NCBI RefSeq assembly: GCF_000308855.1 | Contig: NZ_BAGM01000132.1 | Span: 1 to 56,764, forward strand | Length of the DNA stretch: 56,764 bases | Reading direction: 5' to 3' | DNA from: Nocardia veterana NBRC 100344 | GTDB taxonomy: Bacteria > Actinomycetota > Actinomycetes > Mycobacteriales > Mycobacteriaceae | Shown here: in pieces, positions 1 through 7,324 of the stretch | Layout: the number at the start of each line of letters is the position of its first letter | Position numbering within the stretch: the stretch's first letter is position 1 | Program-made: the position numbers and the translations under genes | The notes under the pieces: model-generated | The model's input: the letters and a program-made list of their open reading frames with translations, nothing else | What the model was told of the DNA's origin: nothing | Databases searched by the model: none

Positions 1-503
1 AGGGCCAGGCCGGCCGTGCCCCCCAGAGCCCCGGCCGCTCCGACCTGCCCGGCCGCGAACAGTCGCTCGCCACACCGCCGGGTCCCGCGCGGCCCGGTAC
101 CGATCAGCCACCGGCCGCCCCGGCTTCACCCGGGCGGGACCGCTCGACCGCCACGCCCGATGCGCCGGAATCCCCCGGCGCGGCAACCGGATCCGATCGG
201 AACCGAGCCGCCGAATACGGGAGCCCGAGCGTCACGTCCACCGGCCCGGAATCCCCCGGCGCACCGACGGCCGCCCCCTCCGGAAATGCCACCCCGACAA
301 GTGAATCCGGTGCCGATGCGCAGCGGCCGCCGCGTCCGGCTCCGGGTGCGGACAACCGCAGCAGTATCGAGCAGTGGATGGCCGACCTGCGGTCCTCGCG
401 TCGTCGCCCGGAGCCCGAGGAAACCGACGACGAGGGTAAGCACCGCACCAGCGGTCGCACCGTCAGCGTCAACGAACTGCTGCGCCGGCAGAACCGCGAC
501 TGA
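1..503 (+). CDS. C-terminal part of a proline-rich protein (5' end outside window)
   Basis: An open frame enters from the left edge and stops at TGA 501-503, giving about 166 residues. The visible part is low-complexity, rich in Pro, Ala, Ser, Gly and Arg, with no predicted fold until the last 50 residues. Those residues form a charged segment (IEQWMADLRSSRR) and a tail reading GRTVSVNELLRRQNRD. A similar Arg-rich tail ending in a V-x-ELL motif occurs on various actinobacterial cell-envelope proteins (recollection, not searched). The function cannot be assigned because the folded N-terminal domain lies outside the window. Frame choice is supported by C/G at third positions, which the competing plus-strand frame lacks. 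Confidence 0.6.
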   Translation, partial: GQAGRAPQSPGRSDLPGREQSLATPPGPARPGTDQPPAAPASPGRDRSTATPDAPESPGAATGSDRNRAAEYGSPSVTSTGPESPGAPTAAPSGNATPTSESGADAQRPPRPAPGADNRSSIEQWMADLRSSRRRPEPEETDDEGKHRTSGRTVSVNELLRRQNRD

Positions 504-564
504 GCATCGTTTCGCAGCGGCCCGCCCGGTGGTTTCGGGCGGTGCCGTGATCGAGCGACGGTAA

Positions 565-805
565 TCACGAAGGGTCCGGGCGTAACCGCGCGAAAACAAG
601 GTACGCCGTTTCGCGCCTCGGATAGTTCGATACCCGCGAGGGCGGCATCGGCGGCCTGGTTTCCTCGTGGTGGATCGGCAGGCCTTCGCCGCTCTCCCGT
701 ACCGCGCATTCGAGTTGCTCCGGTGGCAGGTACTTCGCGTACGCGGCGTCGAATGGGCCGGTAGCACGCAGCTCGGGTCCGGTCCTGGGCGCAGGTGGTG
801 GGTGC
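565..805 (-). pseudogene. Open frame continuing past the ART gene's stop, no start codon
   Basis: After the TGA of the ADP-ribosyltransferase-like gene (806-808), the same minus-strand frame stays open for about 80 codons to TGA at 565-567. It reads like protein, for example FDAAYAKYLPPEQLECAVRE and RRETAYLVFARLRPD, with mostly G/C third positions. There is no ATG, GTG or TTG before an internal ATG late in the stretch. It could be the 3' remnant of a longer gene cut by the TGA, the tail of a downstream gene whose start was lost, or chance. A conventional separate gene is unlikely. Confidence 0.3.
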
Positions 806-1684
806 TCAGCGCTGGATCAACAGGGCGGTCGGGTTGAGTACGACCCATTCCTTGTTCGAGAAGGTGTCGGATCCGTCGATGGCGTCCCAGCCGCGCACGG
901 CACCGTATTGGCCGATGTCGGCGAACACAAGCTCCTTGTCCTGCAGCGCGATGTAGCGCGCCGTGTCCTCGGCGGTCGGGTTGGCTATATTGCGCAGGGT
1001 CCGTAGGTCACGGGCGATTTGCATCCGGGTGCGGGTACGTTCGGACTCGAGTTCGCGCAGGGTGATCTTCTTGGCGTCGGGGCGGAGTGCCATCCGTAGC
1101 ACCCGGGCATGCCGGGTGGCGAGGTCCTGTTTCCGCGTGGGATCGGCGTAGTGGAGTGCGACCTCCTTCAGCGGCGTGGCATAAGTCCCGGATCCGGTGG
1201 GACCGCCGCCAGGTCGCACCTGGCCCGCGACGAAGGCCTGGAGATAGCCGTCCTCCTCGAACCCGCGGAACAGTTCTTGCCCGCCCGCCGCGATCGCCGC
1301 GTCGACCTCGTGCTGTGTGGCGATGGTGAGGGGGCCGTCGAATCCTTGCCGCCGTTGGATCTCTTCGAACGTCGGGTAGCTGCCCGAGGACGCGGTTCGC
1401 CTTGCCTGCCGCAGCGCGGTGTAGTCCACCTCGTCGATCAGATCGCGGCCGCGTGCGTAGGCGGAAGACGTTGCGGTGGTGGCGATCCCCCCGGAGAGGT
1501 CGGAGAATGCGCCCGTCAGAGCCGGTACGTTTGCCGCATCGGCATCCACGAACCGGGCAACGCTCTCGGTGACTTCGCGGGCGGCATGCCTGGGCACCGC
1601 GGCGACCACGGCGCTGTAGTCCTTGGCGGCCGTGCCGAGCATATCGCGCACCGACCGCCACGCCGCGTCCAGTTCACCGCCCAC
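806..1684 (-). CDS. ADP-ribosyltransferase-like protein (phage/toxin type)
   Basis: This 292-residue protein has an all-helical N-terminal half and a C-terminal half with the layout of mono-ADP-ribosyltransferase domains found in polymorphic toxins and fused to phage head proteins. Visible motifs are an arginine in ELFRGFEE (Arg140), a glycine-rich strand GPTGSGTYAT (residues 162-170) followed by EVALHYA, a GxDAI element (RGWDAI, 265-270), and a terminal EWVVLNPTALLI strand with Glu279 as the likely catalytic glutamate. No signal peptide or export domain is visible. The start is GTG at 1684, only three codons after an in-frame stop and without a good ribosome site, so the true N-terminus may be lost. 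The substrate is unknown; the ART assignment is motif-based inference. Confidence 0.55.
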   Translation of the reverse strand: MGGELDAAWRSVRDMLGTAAKDYSAVVAAVPRHAAREVTESVARFVDADAANVPALTGAFSDLSGGIATTATSSAYARGRDLIDEVDYTALRQARRTASSGSYPTFEEIQRRQGFDGPLTIATQHEVDAAIAAGGQELFRGFEEDGYLQAFVAGQVRPGGGPTGSGTYATPLKEVALHYADPTRKQDLATRHARVLRMALRPDAKKITLRELESERTRTRMQIARDLRTLRNIANPTAEDTARYIALQDKELVFADIGQYGAVRGWDAIDGSDTFSNKEWVVLNPTALLIQR

Positions 1685-2029
1685 AGCTTGTCACCGTGGC
1701 GTACTTGTGCCGCGCAAAGTCTGCGTTCCGGGTGGGCGGCGGTCCTCGGCCCGGCCGAGAGCCAGGTCCGGGCTGCGCTCGATGTCCTCACCGACGGCGA
1801 TGCCGTGCAGGATCTTCACTCTTCGAATACCTTCACGCAGATCGGAACGAGGTCGTCGTGCGACTACCGGGTAGGACCCTACCGGAACCGAAATACTCCG
1901 CCATCGCTCCTGGTCCAGCCGCATTTTTGTTTCGCACGACTACTGCCGGGACCTTGGAGGCCATCGGCAGGGCGGCGCGCGGTTCCGCGCCGGCGAGGGC
2001 ATAGATCAGGCGCGACGTCGACCAGCCGG
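1685..2029 (-). other. 345-bp stretch without a convincing gene; contains inverted repeats
   Basis: No frame here reads like a normal gene of this genome. On the minus strand a short GTG frame (reading VKILHGIAVGEDIERSPDLA) ends at TGA 1691-1693 and might be a decayed upstream part of the ART-like gene. The stretch also holds a 9-bp perfect inverted repeat, GTCGTGCGA (1855-1863) and TCGCACGAC (1932-1940). Inside it is a hairpin-forming sequence at about 1867-1885 (CCGGGTAGG / CCCTACCGG with one slipped base). Confidence 0.4.
1855..1940. repeat. 9-bp inverted repeat pair flanking a hairpin
   Basis: GTCGTGCGA at 1855-1863 and its reverse complement TCGCACGAC at 1932-1940 are 68 bp apart. A short hairpin lies just inside the left arm. 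It could be a regulatory structure or the scar of a small mobile element; no transposase is nearby. Confidence 0.4.
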
Positions 2030-2743
2030 TCAGAACCCCGACATCAGCTTCTTCCACTGCACCCCGAACGGGTGTTTCGCGGTGATCGAGCTGAACCGGA
2101 TCCGGCCGTGCACCACCACGTGCAGCGGCCCCATCGGCGGCCCGGTGCGTACCTTGTTGTTGGTGCTGGAGCCGATCAACTCCACACCGTTGAGGTCGAC
2201 GGTCGCCTCGCCGGGCAGGATCATGGTGAGTGAACTGCAGAAGTCGTCGACGCGGATCTCCACCACCTGCGTCGCCATCACGGCCTGGGTGAAATCCAGG
2301 GTGACGCCGGAGAAGATGCTGTTGACGAACAGCGAGGGCGGCACCTGCCAGGGACCTTTCCGGGTCACCCCGGACAGCCGGGGCCGGATCTCGGTCTCGG
2401 CGACGCCACGGTTGCCGCCGGGCGCACCCCACTGCCCGGACAGACGCGCACCGGCGCCGCCGGGCGGAGCCGCGGTCACCGGATTCGGTTGTCCGGCAAG
2501 GCGAATGCCGGGCAGGTCGACCAGCACGGCGTTGAGCTCGCCCCGGGTCTTGGCGGCCAGCGCGGTATCCATCCGCTCGCTGAACTCCCCCAGCGACAGC
2601 ATGCCGAGCCCGACCGCGCGCTGCAGCAGGGTGCCGACGTGTTCGCGCTCGGCATCCGACACCCGCAGATCACGATCGCCTACGGCGCCCCCGGCTGCCG
2701 GAGCGGACCCCGCGCCCGGGGTGGAAACGGTTTCACCACCCAT
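2030..2743 (-). CDS. DUF1707 (SHOCT-like) domain protein with LiaF-like C-terminus
   Basis: A 237-residue protein. Residues of about 25-85 carry the DUF1707 pattern: DLRVSDAERE, then a helix with LGMLSLGEFSERMDTALAAKTRGEL, ending in VLVDLP. The C-terminal 110 residues form a beta-rich region (FSGVTLDFTQAV, VEIRVDDFCSSLTMILP) like the LiaF/DUF2154 beta-solenoid of cell-envelope stress proteins. No membrane segment is visible, so it is probably cytoplasmic or membrane-associated. ATG 2743 was chosen because TAGCCT at 2751-2756 sits 7 nt upstream, the leaderless pattern used repeatedly here. It lies directly downstream of the MacR/MacS genes and may be under their control (inference). Confidence 0.8.
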   Translation of the reverse strand: MGGETVSTPGAGSAPAAGGAVGDRDLRVSDAEREHVGTLLQRAVGLGMLSLGEFSERMDTALAAKTRGELNAVLVDLPGIRLAGQPNPVTAAPPGGAGARLSGQWGAPGGNRGVAETEIRPRLSGVTRKGPWQVPPSLFVNSIFSGVTLDFTQAVMATQVVEIRVDDFCSSLTMILPGEATVDLNGVELIGSSTNNKVRTGPPMGPLHVVVHGRIRFSSITAKHPFGVQWKKLMSGF

Positions 2744-2750
2744 ATCGACG

Positions 2751-2756
2751 AGGCTA
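2751..2756 (-). promoter_or_regulatory. Leaderless -10 element of the DUF1707 gene
   Basis: TAGCCT (minus strand) lies 7 nt before ATG 2743, which suggests that transcription begins at the start codon. Confidence 0.45.
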
Positions 2757-2833
2757 CCGACGCCGCGCTCGCCGCACATCAGGGCAATCCCTGATCTCGA
2801 CAGCTCGCCCCCTCGGCATTCTCGGCGGCGGGT

Positions 2834-3502
2834 CTAGTCGAGGCCCTGTTCGATCGCGTAGCGAGTGAGCTCGACCCGGTTGCCCAGTTGCAGTTTGCGC
2901 AGCGTGGCCTGCACATGGTTCTCCACGGTGCGATGGCTGACGCCCAGTCGGGTGGCGATCTGCTTGGCGGACAAGCCCTTCGCCACCAGTCGCAACACCT
3001 CGGTTTCGCGTTCGGTCAGCACCGGCCGCTCGGTGCGGGGGTCGGCGGGCGCGCCCGCGATCCGGCGGAACTCCCCGAGGACGACACCGGCCAGCCCCGG
3101 GGTGAAGACCGCATGCCCCGCGGCGGTAGCCCGGACCGCCTCGATCAGCTCCGCCGCCGAGGCGCTCTTGACCAGGTAGCCCGTGGCGCCCGCCTTGATC
3201 GCCTCGAGGACGTCGCCGCGTTCGTCGGACGCGGACAGCACCAGCACCCGGCTACCCGGCGAGACCCGGAGGACCTCGGCCGTGGCGTCGGCGCCGCTGC
3301 CGTCCGGCAGTTGCATATCCATCAGGACCACATCCGGCCGGACGGCGGCGGCGCGACGGGTGGCGGCCGCAACCCCTTCCGCGGTGGCGATCACCCGAAA
3401 CCCGGCTTCGGTGAGGTCGCGCGAGACACCGTCCCGCCACATCGGATGGTCGTCCACCACCATCACCGAAACACTTTCCGCCGCATTGCTTTCCGAACTC
3501 AT
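2834..3502 (-). CDS. NarL/LuxR-family response regulator (MacR-like)
   Basis: A 222-residue response regulator. The N-terminal receiver domain shows VMVVDDHP with the acidic pocket, the phosphoacceptor Asp62 in VVLMDMQLP, and the usual switch residues (VLSAS, K in VKSASAAELIEAV). The C-terminal LuxR-type helix-turn-helix is LTERETEVLRLVAKG followed by SAKQIATRLGVSHRTVENHV. The start ATG at 3502 overlaps the TGA of the upstream kinase gene (ATGA), so translation of the two is coupled. It is the partner of the MacS-like kinase; known MacRS systems in Streptomyces control membrane and lipoprotein genes and development, but the regulon here is unknown. Confidence 0.9.
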   Translation of the reverse strand: MSSESNAAESVSVMVVDDHPMWRDGVSRDLTEAGFRVIATAEGVAAATRRAAAVRPDVVLMDMQLPDGSGADATAEVLRVSPGSRVLVLSASDERGDVLEAIKAGATGYLVKSASAAELIEAVRATAAGHAVFTPGLAGVVLGEFRRIAGAPADPRTERPVLTERETEVLRLVAKGLSAKQIATRLGVSHRTVENHVQATLRKLQLGNRVELTRYAIEQGLD

Positions 3503-4656
3503 CCGCCCTCCCCCTCGCGTGGTATCCGAAATTCCCATTCCGTGCCGTCGGTGGTGTCCAGCAGTTCGGCGGTGCCCCCGAGCGCCTCGACGCGGCCGAC
3601 GATCGACTGCGATACTCCGAGCCTGCCCTCCGCGGCGGCCGCCGACAAGCGGCCGGGCGTGATTCCGGGACCGTCGTCGCGCACGCTGATCACCACCGCG
3701 TCGCCCATATCCTCCAGCAGCACATACGCTTTCGAATCGGCGCCGGCGTGCAGCACGGTGTTGGACAGCGCGGCGCCCACCGCCGCCGTGATCTCGCGCG
3801 CCGTCCAGCCGCCCAGGGAGACCGGTTCGCCCGGTGCCGAGACACAGACCGAAGGCGAGGCGAAACCGTTCAGCAACGATCGCAGATCCTCGTTCGAACC
3901 GAGGCCACCGGATCGTTCCCGGCCGCCCTGTTCGGAGATCAGCACCCGCAGCGCCACCTCCTGCTCGCCGGCGCGCTGCGCCAATTCGGTTGTGGCTCCG
4001 CCGATCTCACTGCCCCGACGCTTGATGTAGCTGAGGACCTGCAGGACGCCGTCGTGTACCTCGCGCGCCAGCCGCTCGCGTTCTGCGGTGGCCGCGCTCA
4101 ATCGCATCGCCTGCTCCAGCTGCCCCTGTGCACGCCGCGCGGTCGCCGCCGCCAACCCGATCGCCAGTCCCACCGAAACCAGCACCGGCGCCGTGGCATC
4201 CGACCACAGATCCAGCTCCCACTGGGCCCGGACCACGATGCTGACCACCGAGATCAGCAGCCCCGACAGCACCCCGCCGACGGCGCCCCATTCGATCGCC
4301 GCCGACATCACGGCATTGGCGACCCACAGTGTCGTCGGCAACGTCTGATGGCCGTGGTACCAGCCGTAGTCCGCCACCAGCCGGGTCGCGGCCATGAGCC
4401 CGGCCACCACGACCAGATCGCCGATCACCACCGCGCGCCGCGCCCGGCCGGTGGTCGGCCGGCGGGAGAGCAACAGCGCCGACACCACCGACCAGACAAC
4501 CAGAGCGCCGATCAGCACCCAGCTGAGCGCCGGATGCCGATACGACGACACCGACACGAACTGCTGCCCCACCGCGTACACCATGGTGACCAGGCGAAAT
4601 ACCTGCGCGGCTCGCCACAGCGGCGCGGTCGCGGCGGACTGCGCCGGCCCGGTCAC
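3499..4656 (-). CDS. MacS-family sensor histidine kinase
   Basis: A 385-residue membrane histidine kinase. The N-terminal half holds about five hydrophobic segments (for example ALSWVLIGALVVWSVVSALLL and AVVIGDLVVVAGLMA), the DUF5931-like sensor region. The dimerisation and phosphoacceptor box LAREVHDGVLQVLSYIKRRG has His201. The C-terminal ATPase domain has an N-box (VGAALSNTVLHA) and a G-box (DDGPGITPGRL). The GTG start at 4656 follows the stop of the AI-2E gene by 5 nt, with GAAGG as a plausible ribosome site inside that gene's 3' end. It probably phosphorylates the overlapping response regulator. The signal sensed is unknown. Confidence 0.9.
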   Translation of the reverse strand: MTGPAQSAATAPLWRAAQVFRLVTMVYAVGQQFVSVSSYRHPALSWVLIGALVVWSVVSALLLSRRPTTGRARRAVVIGDLVVVAGLMAATRLVADYGWYHGHQTLPTTLWVANAVMSAAIEWGAVGGVLSGLLISVVSIVVRAQWELDLWSDATAPVLVSVGLAIGLAAATARRAQGQLEQAMRLSAATAERERLAREVHDGVLQVLSYIKRRGSEIGGATTELAQRAGEQEVALRVLISEQGGRERSGGLGSNEDLRSLLNGFASPSVCVSAPGEPVSLGGWTAREITAAVGAALSNTVLHAGADSKAYVLLEDMGDAVVISVRDDGPGITPGRLSAAAAEGRLGVSQSIVGRVEALGGTAELLDTTDGTEWEFRIPREGEGG

Positions 4657-4661
4657 CGCGG

Positions 4662-5948
4662 CTAGCCTTCGCCCACGGTCCCGCCGCCCGCTTCGGCATC
4701 GGCTCGGGGGTTGTACGGCTGATAGCGATCCCGATCCGGGCGGTCCGGATCGGCATGGAACATCGGCTCTCCCGGCTCACCGGTATTGAGCTCCTGATAC
4801 AGCTCCTCCGGACTGTCGGCCAGCAGCGATCGGATCGCGGTGTTCATCACCGCGACGAACGGCACCGCCAGCAGACCGCCCGCGATACCCGCCAGCACCA
4901 CACCGGCGGTGATCGCCAGCACGACCGCCAGCGGATGGATGCGCACCGCCCGGCCCAGCAGCAAGGGCTGCAGCACATGGCTTTCCAGCTGCATCACCGC
5001 GATCGTGATGCCCAGCACGATGAGCGCGGTGACGAAGCCCTTGGTCATCAGGGCCAAGAAGACCGCCACCGATCCGGCCAGCAGCGAACCGATGATCGGG
5101 ATGAACGCGCCGATGAACACCAGCGAGGCCAGCGGAAGTGCCAGCGGCACACCCAGAATCGCCAGGCCGGCGCCGATACCGATGGCATCGACCGCCGCCA
5201 CCACGACCGTGGCCCGGACGAATCCGATCAGGGTGCCGAATCCGAGGCGTCCCGCGGTGCGGACCCGTTCACGTTGCGGGGTGGGCACGACCCGGGTCAC
5301 GAAGTTCCAGATCTGATCGCCGCCGTAGAGGAAGAAGATGAGGATGAACAGCGTCAGGAAGGCGCCGGTGAGGAATTCGCCGATCGCCGCGGCGGTGGTG
5401 AGCGCGCCGCTGGTCAGCGAATCCTGATTGGCCTCCAGCGTTTTGATGATCGTGTTGCCGCCGTTGCGGATTTGATCGTTGCTCAGATGCAGCGGGCCGT
5501 TGATCAGCCAGTCCTGCACGGTGTGGATGCTGGTCTTGAATTCGTCGGTCAGCTGCGGCACACCCGTGATGAACTGCTCGATGACGAAGGTGAAGATGCC
5601 GGCCAGCAAGCCGATCGAACCGACCAGCGCCACGAACACCCCGATACCGCGCGGCATTCCGAGCCGTTGCAGCAGATCCACCAGCGGGGACAGCAGCGCC
5701 GCCGCCAGCAGTGCGATCGCCAGTGGGATGACCACGGTGGTCAGCTTGTGCGCCAGGTAGGCCACCGCCAGCACCGCCACCAGGATGATCAACAACCGCC
5801 AGCACCATTCCGCGCCCTGGCGGACCAGCGGATGCACGGAATCGGCGGCACTGCGCTCGCGGCGGGTACCGACGGCCGGCGCCGTGGATCCCGCGCTCGG
5901 CACGGCTGATTCGTCCGGACTCCCGGCGGTACTGCTGTCCCCACTCAC
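4662..5948 (-). CDS. AI-2E family transporter
   Basis: A 428-residue polytopic membrane protein of the AI-2E transporter (PerM/TqsA/YdiK) superfamily. After a disordered 40-residue N-terminus it has two hydrophobic segments (LLIILVAVLAVAYLA, VVIPLAIALLAAALLSPLV). A long extracytoplasmic loop of about 100 residues follows, then several more segments including GAFLTLFILIFFLYGG and PLALPLASLVFIGAFIPIIG, a hallmark of the family. Members export quorum signals or act as Na+(Li+)/H+ antiporters; the substrate here is unknown. GTG 5948 was chosen because TAGGCT lies 7 nt upstream. It is the first gene of the operon AI-2E, macS, macR. Confidence 0.88.
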   Translation of the reverse strand: MSGDSSTAGSPDESAVPSAGSTAPAVGTRRERSAADSVHPLVRQGAEWCWRLLIILVAVLAVAYLAHKLTTVVIPLAIALLAAALLSPLVDLLQRLGMPRGIGVFVALVGSIGLLAGIFTFVIEQFITGVPQLTDEFKTSIHTVQDWLINGPLHLSNDQIRNGGNTIIKTLEANQDSLTSGALTTAAAIGEFLTGAFLTLFILIFFLYGGDQIWNFVTRVVPTPQRERVRTAGRLGFGTLIGFVRATVVVAAVDAIGIGAGLAILGVPLALPLASLVFIGAFIPIIGSLLAGSVAVFLALMTKGFVTALIVLGITIAVMQLESHVLQPLLLGRAVRIHPLAVVLAITAGVVLAGIAGGLLAVPFVAVMNTAIRSLLADSPEELYQELNTGEPGEPMFHADPDRPDRDRYQPYNPRADAEAGGGTVGEG

Positions 5949-5955
5949 GTTCGCG

Positions 5956-5961
5956 AGCCTA
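5956..5961 (-). promoter_or_regulatory. Leaderless -10 of the AI-2E/macSR operon
   Basis: TAGGCT on the minus strand ends 7 nt before GTG 5948. It is the only promoter-like element upstream of the three-gene unit. Confidence 0.45.
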
Positions 5962-6038
5962 TCCGCCGAGGCGGCAACCGGCACGTGTCCGCTCCGTCCG
6001 ATTCGATCACTCGTGGGCGTTCTTGCCCTGATGGCGGA

Positions 6039-6533
6039 TCACGGGTGCCCGCGCCGGTGCGCCCGAACTCCCGGTGACTTGGCCGAATGCCGTGTCAGTG
6101 GCCGTATCAGGCCGGCATCAGTGGGCTGTCGGCCGCGCCGGACCGTGGCCGAGCTCGCCGACCAGGTGCTGCCGGCCGTGACCGCCGCCGTCACCCTGCT
6201 CGACCGGCACGATCCAGCCGAGGCCGACAACTTCCGCAGCACCGTGCTGGTCGCCCTCGATGCCGCCGCGGCGACGAGCCGGCCCGGCCCCGTCCTCGCC
6301 GAAATGACCCGCAAGGTGACCGCGGCCCTGCACACCGCCTGACCGGAGGCCGGAACCGTCCGGTTCCCGGATCGACCTCCACCGCGTACCCGAACCATTC
6401 GGGCAAACCTCGGCAGAAAGGCGAGAAAACCACCGGCCACCCACTGGGCAACCGTCGGTACCACCTCGCGGCAGCACCATACGGTCACACCGAGCGGCAC
6501 CCCGACAACGACAATCCATCCGAGCGCGAGCAT
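6039..6533 (-). CDS. Small membrane protein of the accessory cassette (3' part doubtful)
   Basis: ATG 6533 overlaps the stop of the preceding gene (TAATG). The first 45 residues look real: two hydrophobic stretches (MLALGWIVVVGVPLGVTVW and TVAQWVAGGFLAFL) followed by basic residues. Beyond about residue 60 the frame looks like antisense of the small plus-strand coding stretch at 6145-6342. The gene may therefore have lost its natural end where the cassette meets the core chromosome. Function unknown. Confidence 0.35.
   Translation of the reverse strand: MLALGWIVVVGVPLGVTVWCCREVVPTVAQWVAGGFLAFLPRFARMVRVRGGGRSGNRTVPASGQAVCRAAVTLRVISARTGPGRLVAAAASRATSTVLRKLSASAGSCRSSRVTAAVTAGSTWSASSATVRRGRQPTDAGLIRPLTRHSAKSPGVRAHRRGHP
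6145..6342 (+). CDS. Short hypothetical protein or 3' gene remnant
   Basis: About 65 residues from GTG 6145 (GTG 6121 and ATG 6031 are alternatives in the same frame). The sequence VAELADQVLPAVTAAVTLLD, then EADNFRSTVLVALDAAAA and EMTRKVTAALHTA, is an alpha-helical, codon-biased stretch resembling the C-terminal part of a longer soluble protein. The upstream portion of the frame does not look coding. This may be a remnant whose 5' part was lost at the left boundary of the accessory cassette. Confidence 0.4.
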   Translation: MAELADQVLPAVTAAVTLLDRHDPAEADNFRSTVLVALDAAAATSRPGPVLAEMTRKVTAALHTA

Positions 6534-6760
6534 TACAGCGCCCGCAACGACCCGAGCACCCGACGGCACATATCGGCGTCGGCAGGCTCGACCGGACACC
6601 GCGGCGCAGGCACCTCGGTAGCGCCCGAATCACGTTGCGGCAGTTCGGAATTGCCGAACTCCAGGTAAACTCCGCCGGGGTCGCCGTCGCCGTAATCGGT
6701 GGTCTCCAACATCCCACCCGGAAACACATACAGCCTCGTACGTCGCGGCTCCGCGCTCAT
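6533..6760 (-). CDS. Small hypothetical protein of the XRE/DUF6879 cassette
   Basis: A 75-residue protein beginning MSAEPRRTRLYVFPGG. It is soluble and acidic in the middle (TTDYGDGDPGG), with a helical C-terminus (ADADMCRRVLGSLRAL). No domain is recognised. ATG 6760 was preferred over the upstream ATG 6805 because the intervening residues do not look coding. It is divergent from the 6992-8656 genes and shares the intergenic region that carries the inverted repeat at 6887-6965. Third-position composition is less GC-rich than in core genes. Confidence 0.5.
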   Translation of the reverse strand: MSAEPRRTRLYVFPGGMLETTDYGDGDPGGVYLEFGNSELPQRDSGATEVPAPRCPVEPADADMCRRVLGSLRAL

Positions 6761-6886
6761 GTCGTCTCCGTAGTCTCGTGACCGGGGTGGTAGGGCACCC
6801 GGCACCGGGGAAGTCGGTTTCGGCCCGATGCCGGGGCTCGGTCAGGACCGTACGGAGCAATCGACCCGCCAATCTATAAGCTTGCA

Positions 6887-6965
6887 ACTACTTGCCAAAA
6901 TTGCGGTGTTCTTGTGAAAAACTGCGATGTGGACGGCACCCTGGAACACGTGTGTCGCAAGTAGT
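6887..6965. promoter_or_regulatory. Inverted repeat in the divergent cassette promoter region
   Basis: ACTACTTGC (6887-6895) and its exact reverse complement GCAAGTAGT (6957-6965) are 61 bp apart. Between them lies an 8-bp palindrome, ACACGTGT (6946-6953). The region is AT-rich for this genome and sits between the divergent genes at 6760 and 6992. It is a good candidate operator for the XRE regulator encoded at 7820-8656 (inference). Confidence 0.45.
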
Positions 6966-6991
6966 GGCACACTTTGACGAAAGGTATGGCC

Positions 6992-7324
6992 ATGCGCCTA
7001 ACGTTCCTGGGCAAGGGTGGATCGAACAGAGACGGGTGTCCCACGTTGTACGCCACAGACCGAGACACGTACGTCGTGATCGGGTGGCGGACCGATTGCG
7101 CGGAGACGGTCGAGATACCGCATCTGCTCACCGGGTTCCTCGAACCCCGGACCTACCTCGGTTCACCGCTGACCGATACCGGCCGGGGTACCTTCCGGTT
7201 GACCGGAACACCAGTCGCAGACGGCGAAGCGCTGTCTCAGATGACCATGGAGCCGGACGAGACCTGCATCGAGGTGCCGAAGAACGAAAGGACCTATTTC
7301 GGTGGAACTCCGGCCGACGATTGA
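6992..7324 (+). CDS. Hypothetical protein, first gene of the DUF6879/XRE cassette
   Basis: A 110-residue protein starting MRLTFLGKGGSNRDGCPTLY. It reads as an all-beta small protein (TYVVIGWRTDC, TFRLTGTPV) and ends FGGTPADD. ATG 6992 was chosen because GAAAGG lies about 7 nt upstream; two earlier ATGs sit on or beside that ribosome site. It overlaps the next gene by 23 nt, so the two are probably translated together. Small proteins of this type commonly precede DUF5753 regulators in actinomycetes. Function unknown. Confidence 0.65.
   Translation: MRLTFLGKGGSNRDGCPTLYATDRDTYVVIGWRTDCAETVEIPHLLTGFLEPRTYLGSPLTDTGRGTFRLTGTPVADGEALSQMTMEPDETCIEVPKNERTYFGGTPADD

Noticed and set aside
16..564. Plus-strand frame starting MPPRAPAAP near the left edge
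   Set aside because: Wrong frame; the frame ending at 503 has the biased third positions and a protein-like C-terminus.
1109..2233. 374-codon plus-strand frame spanning the ART-like gene and beyond
   Set aside because: Overlaps two supported minus-strand features and has no domain or consistent codon bias.
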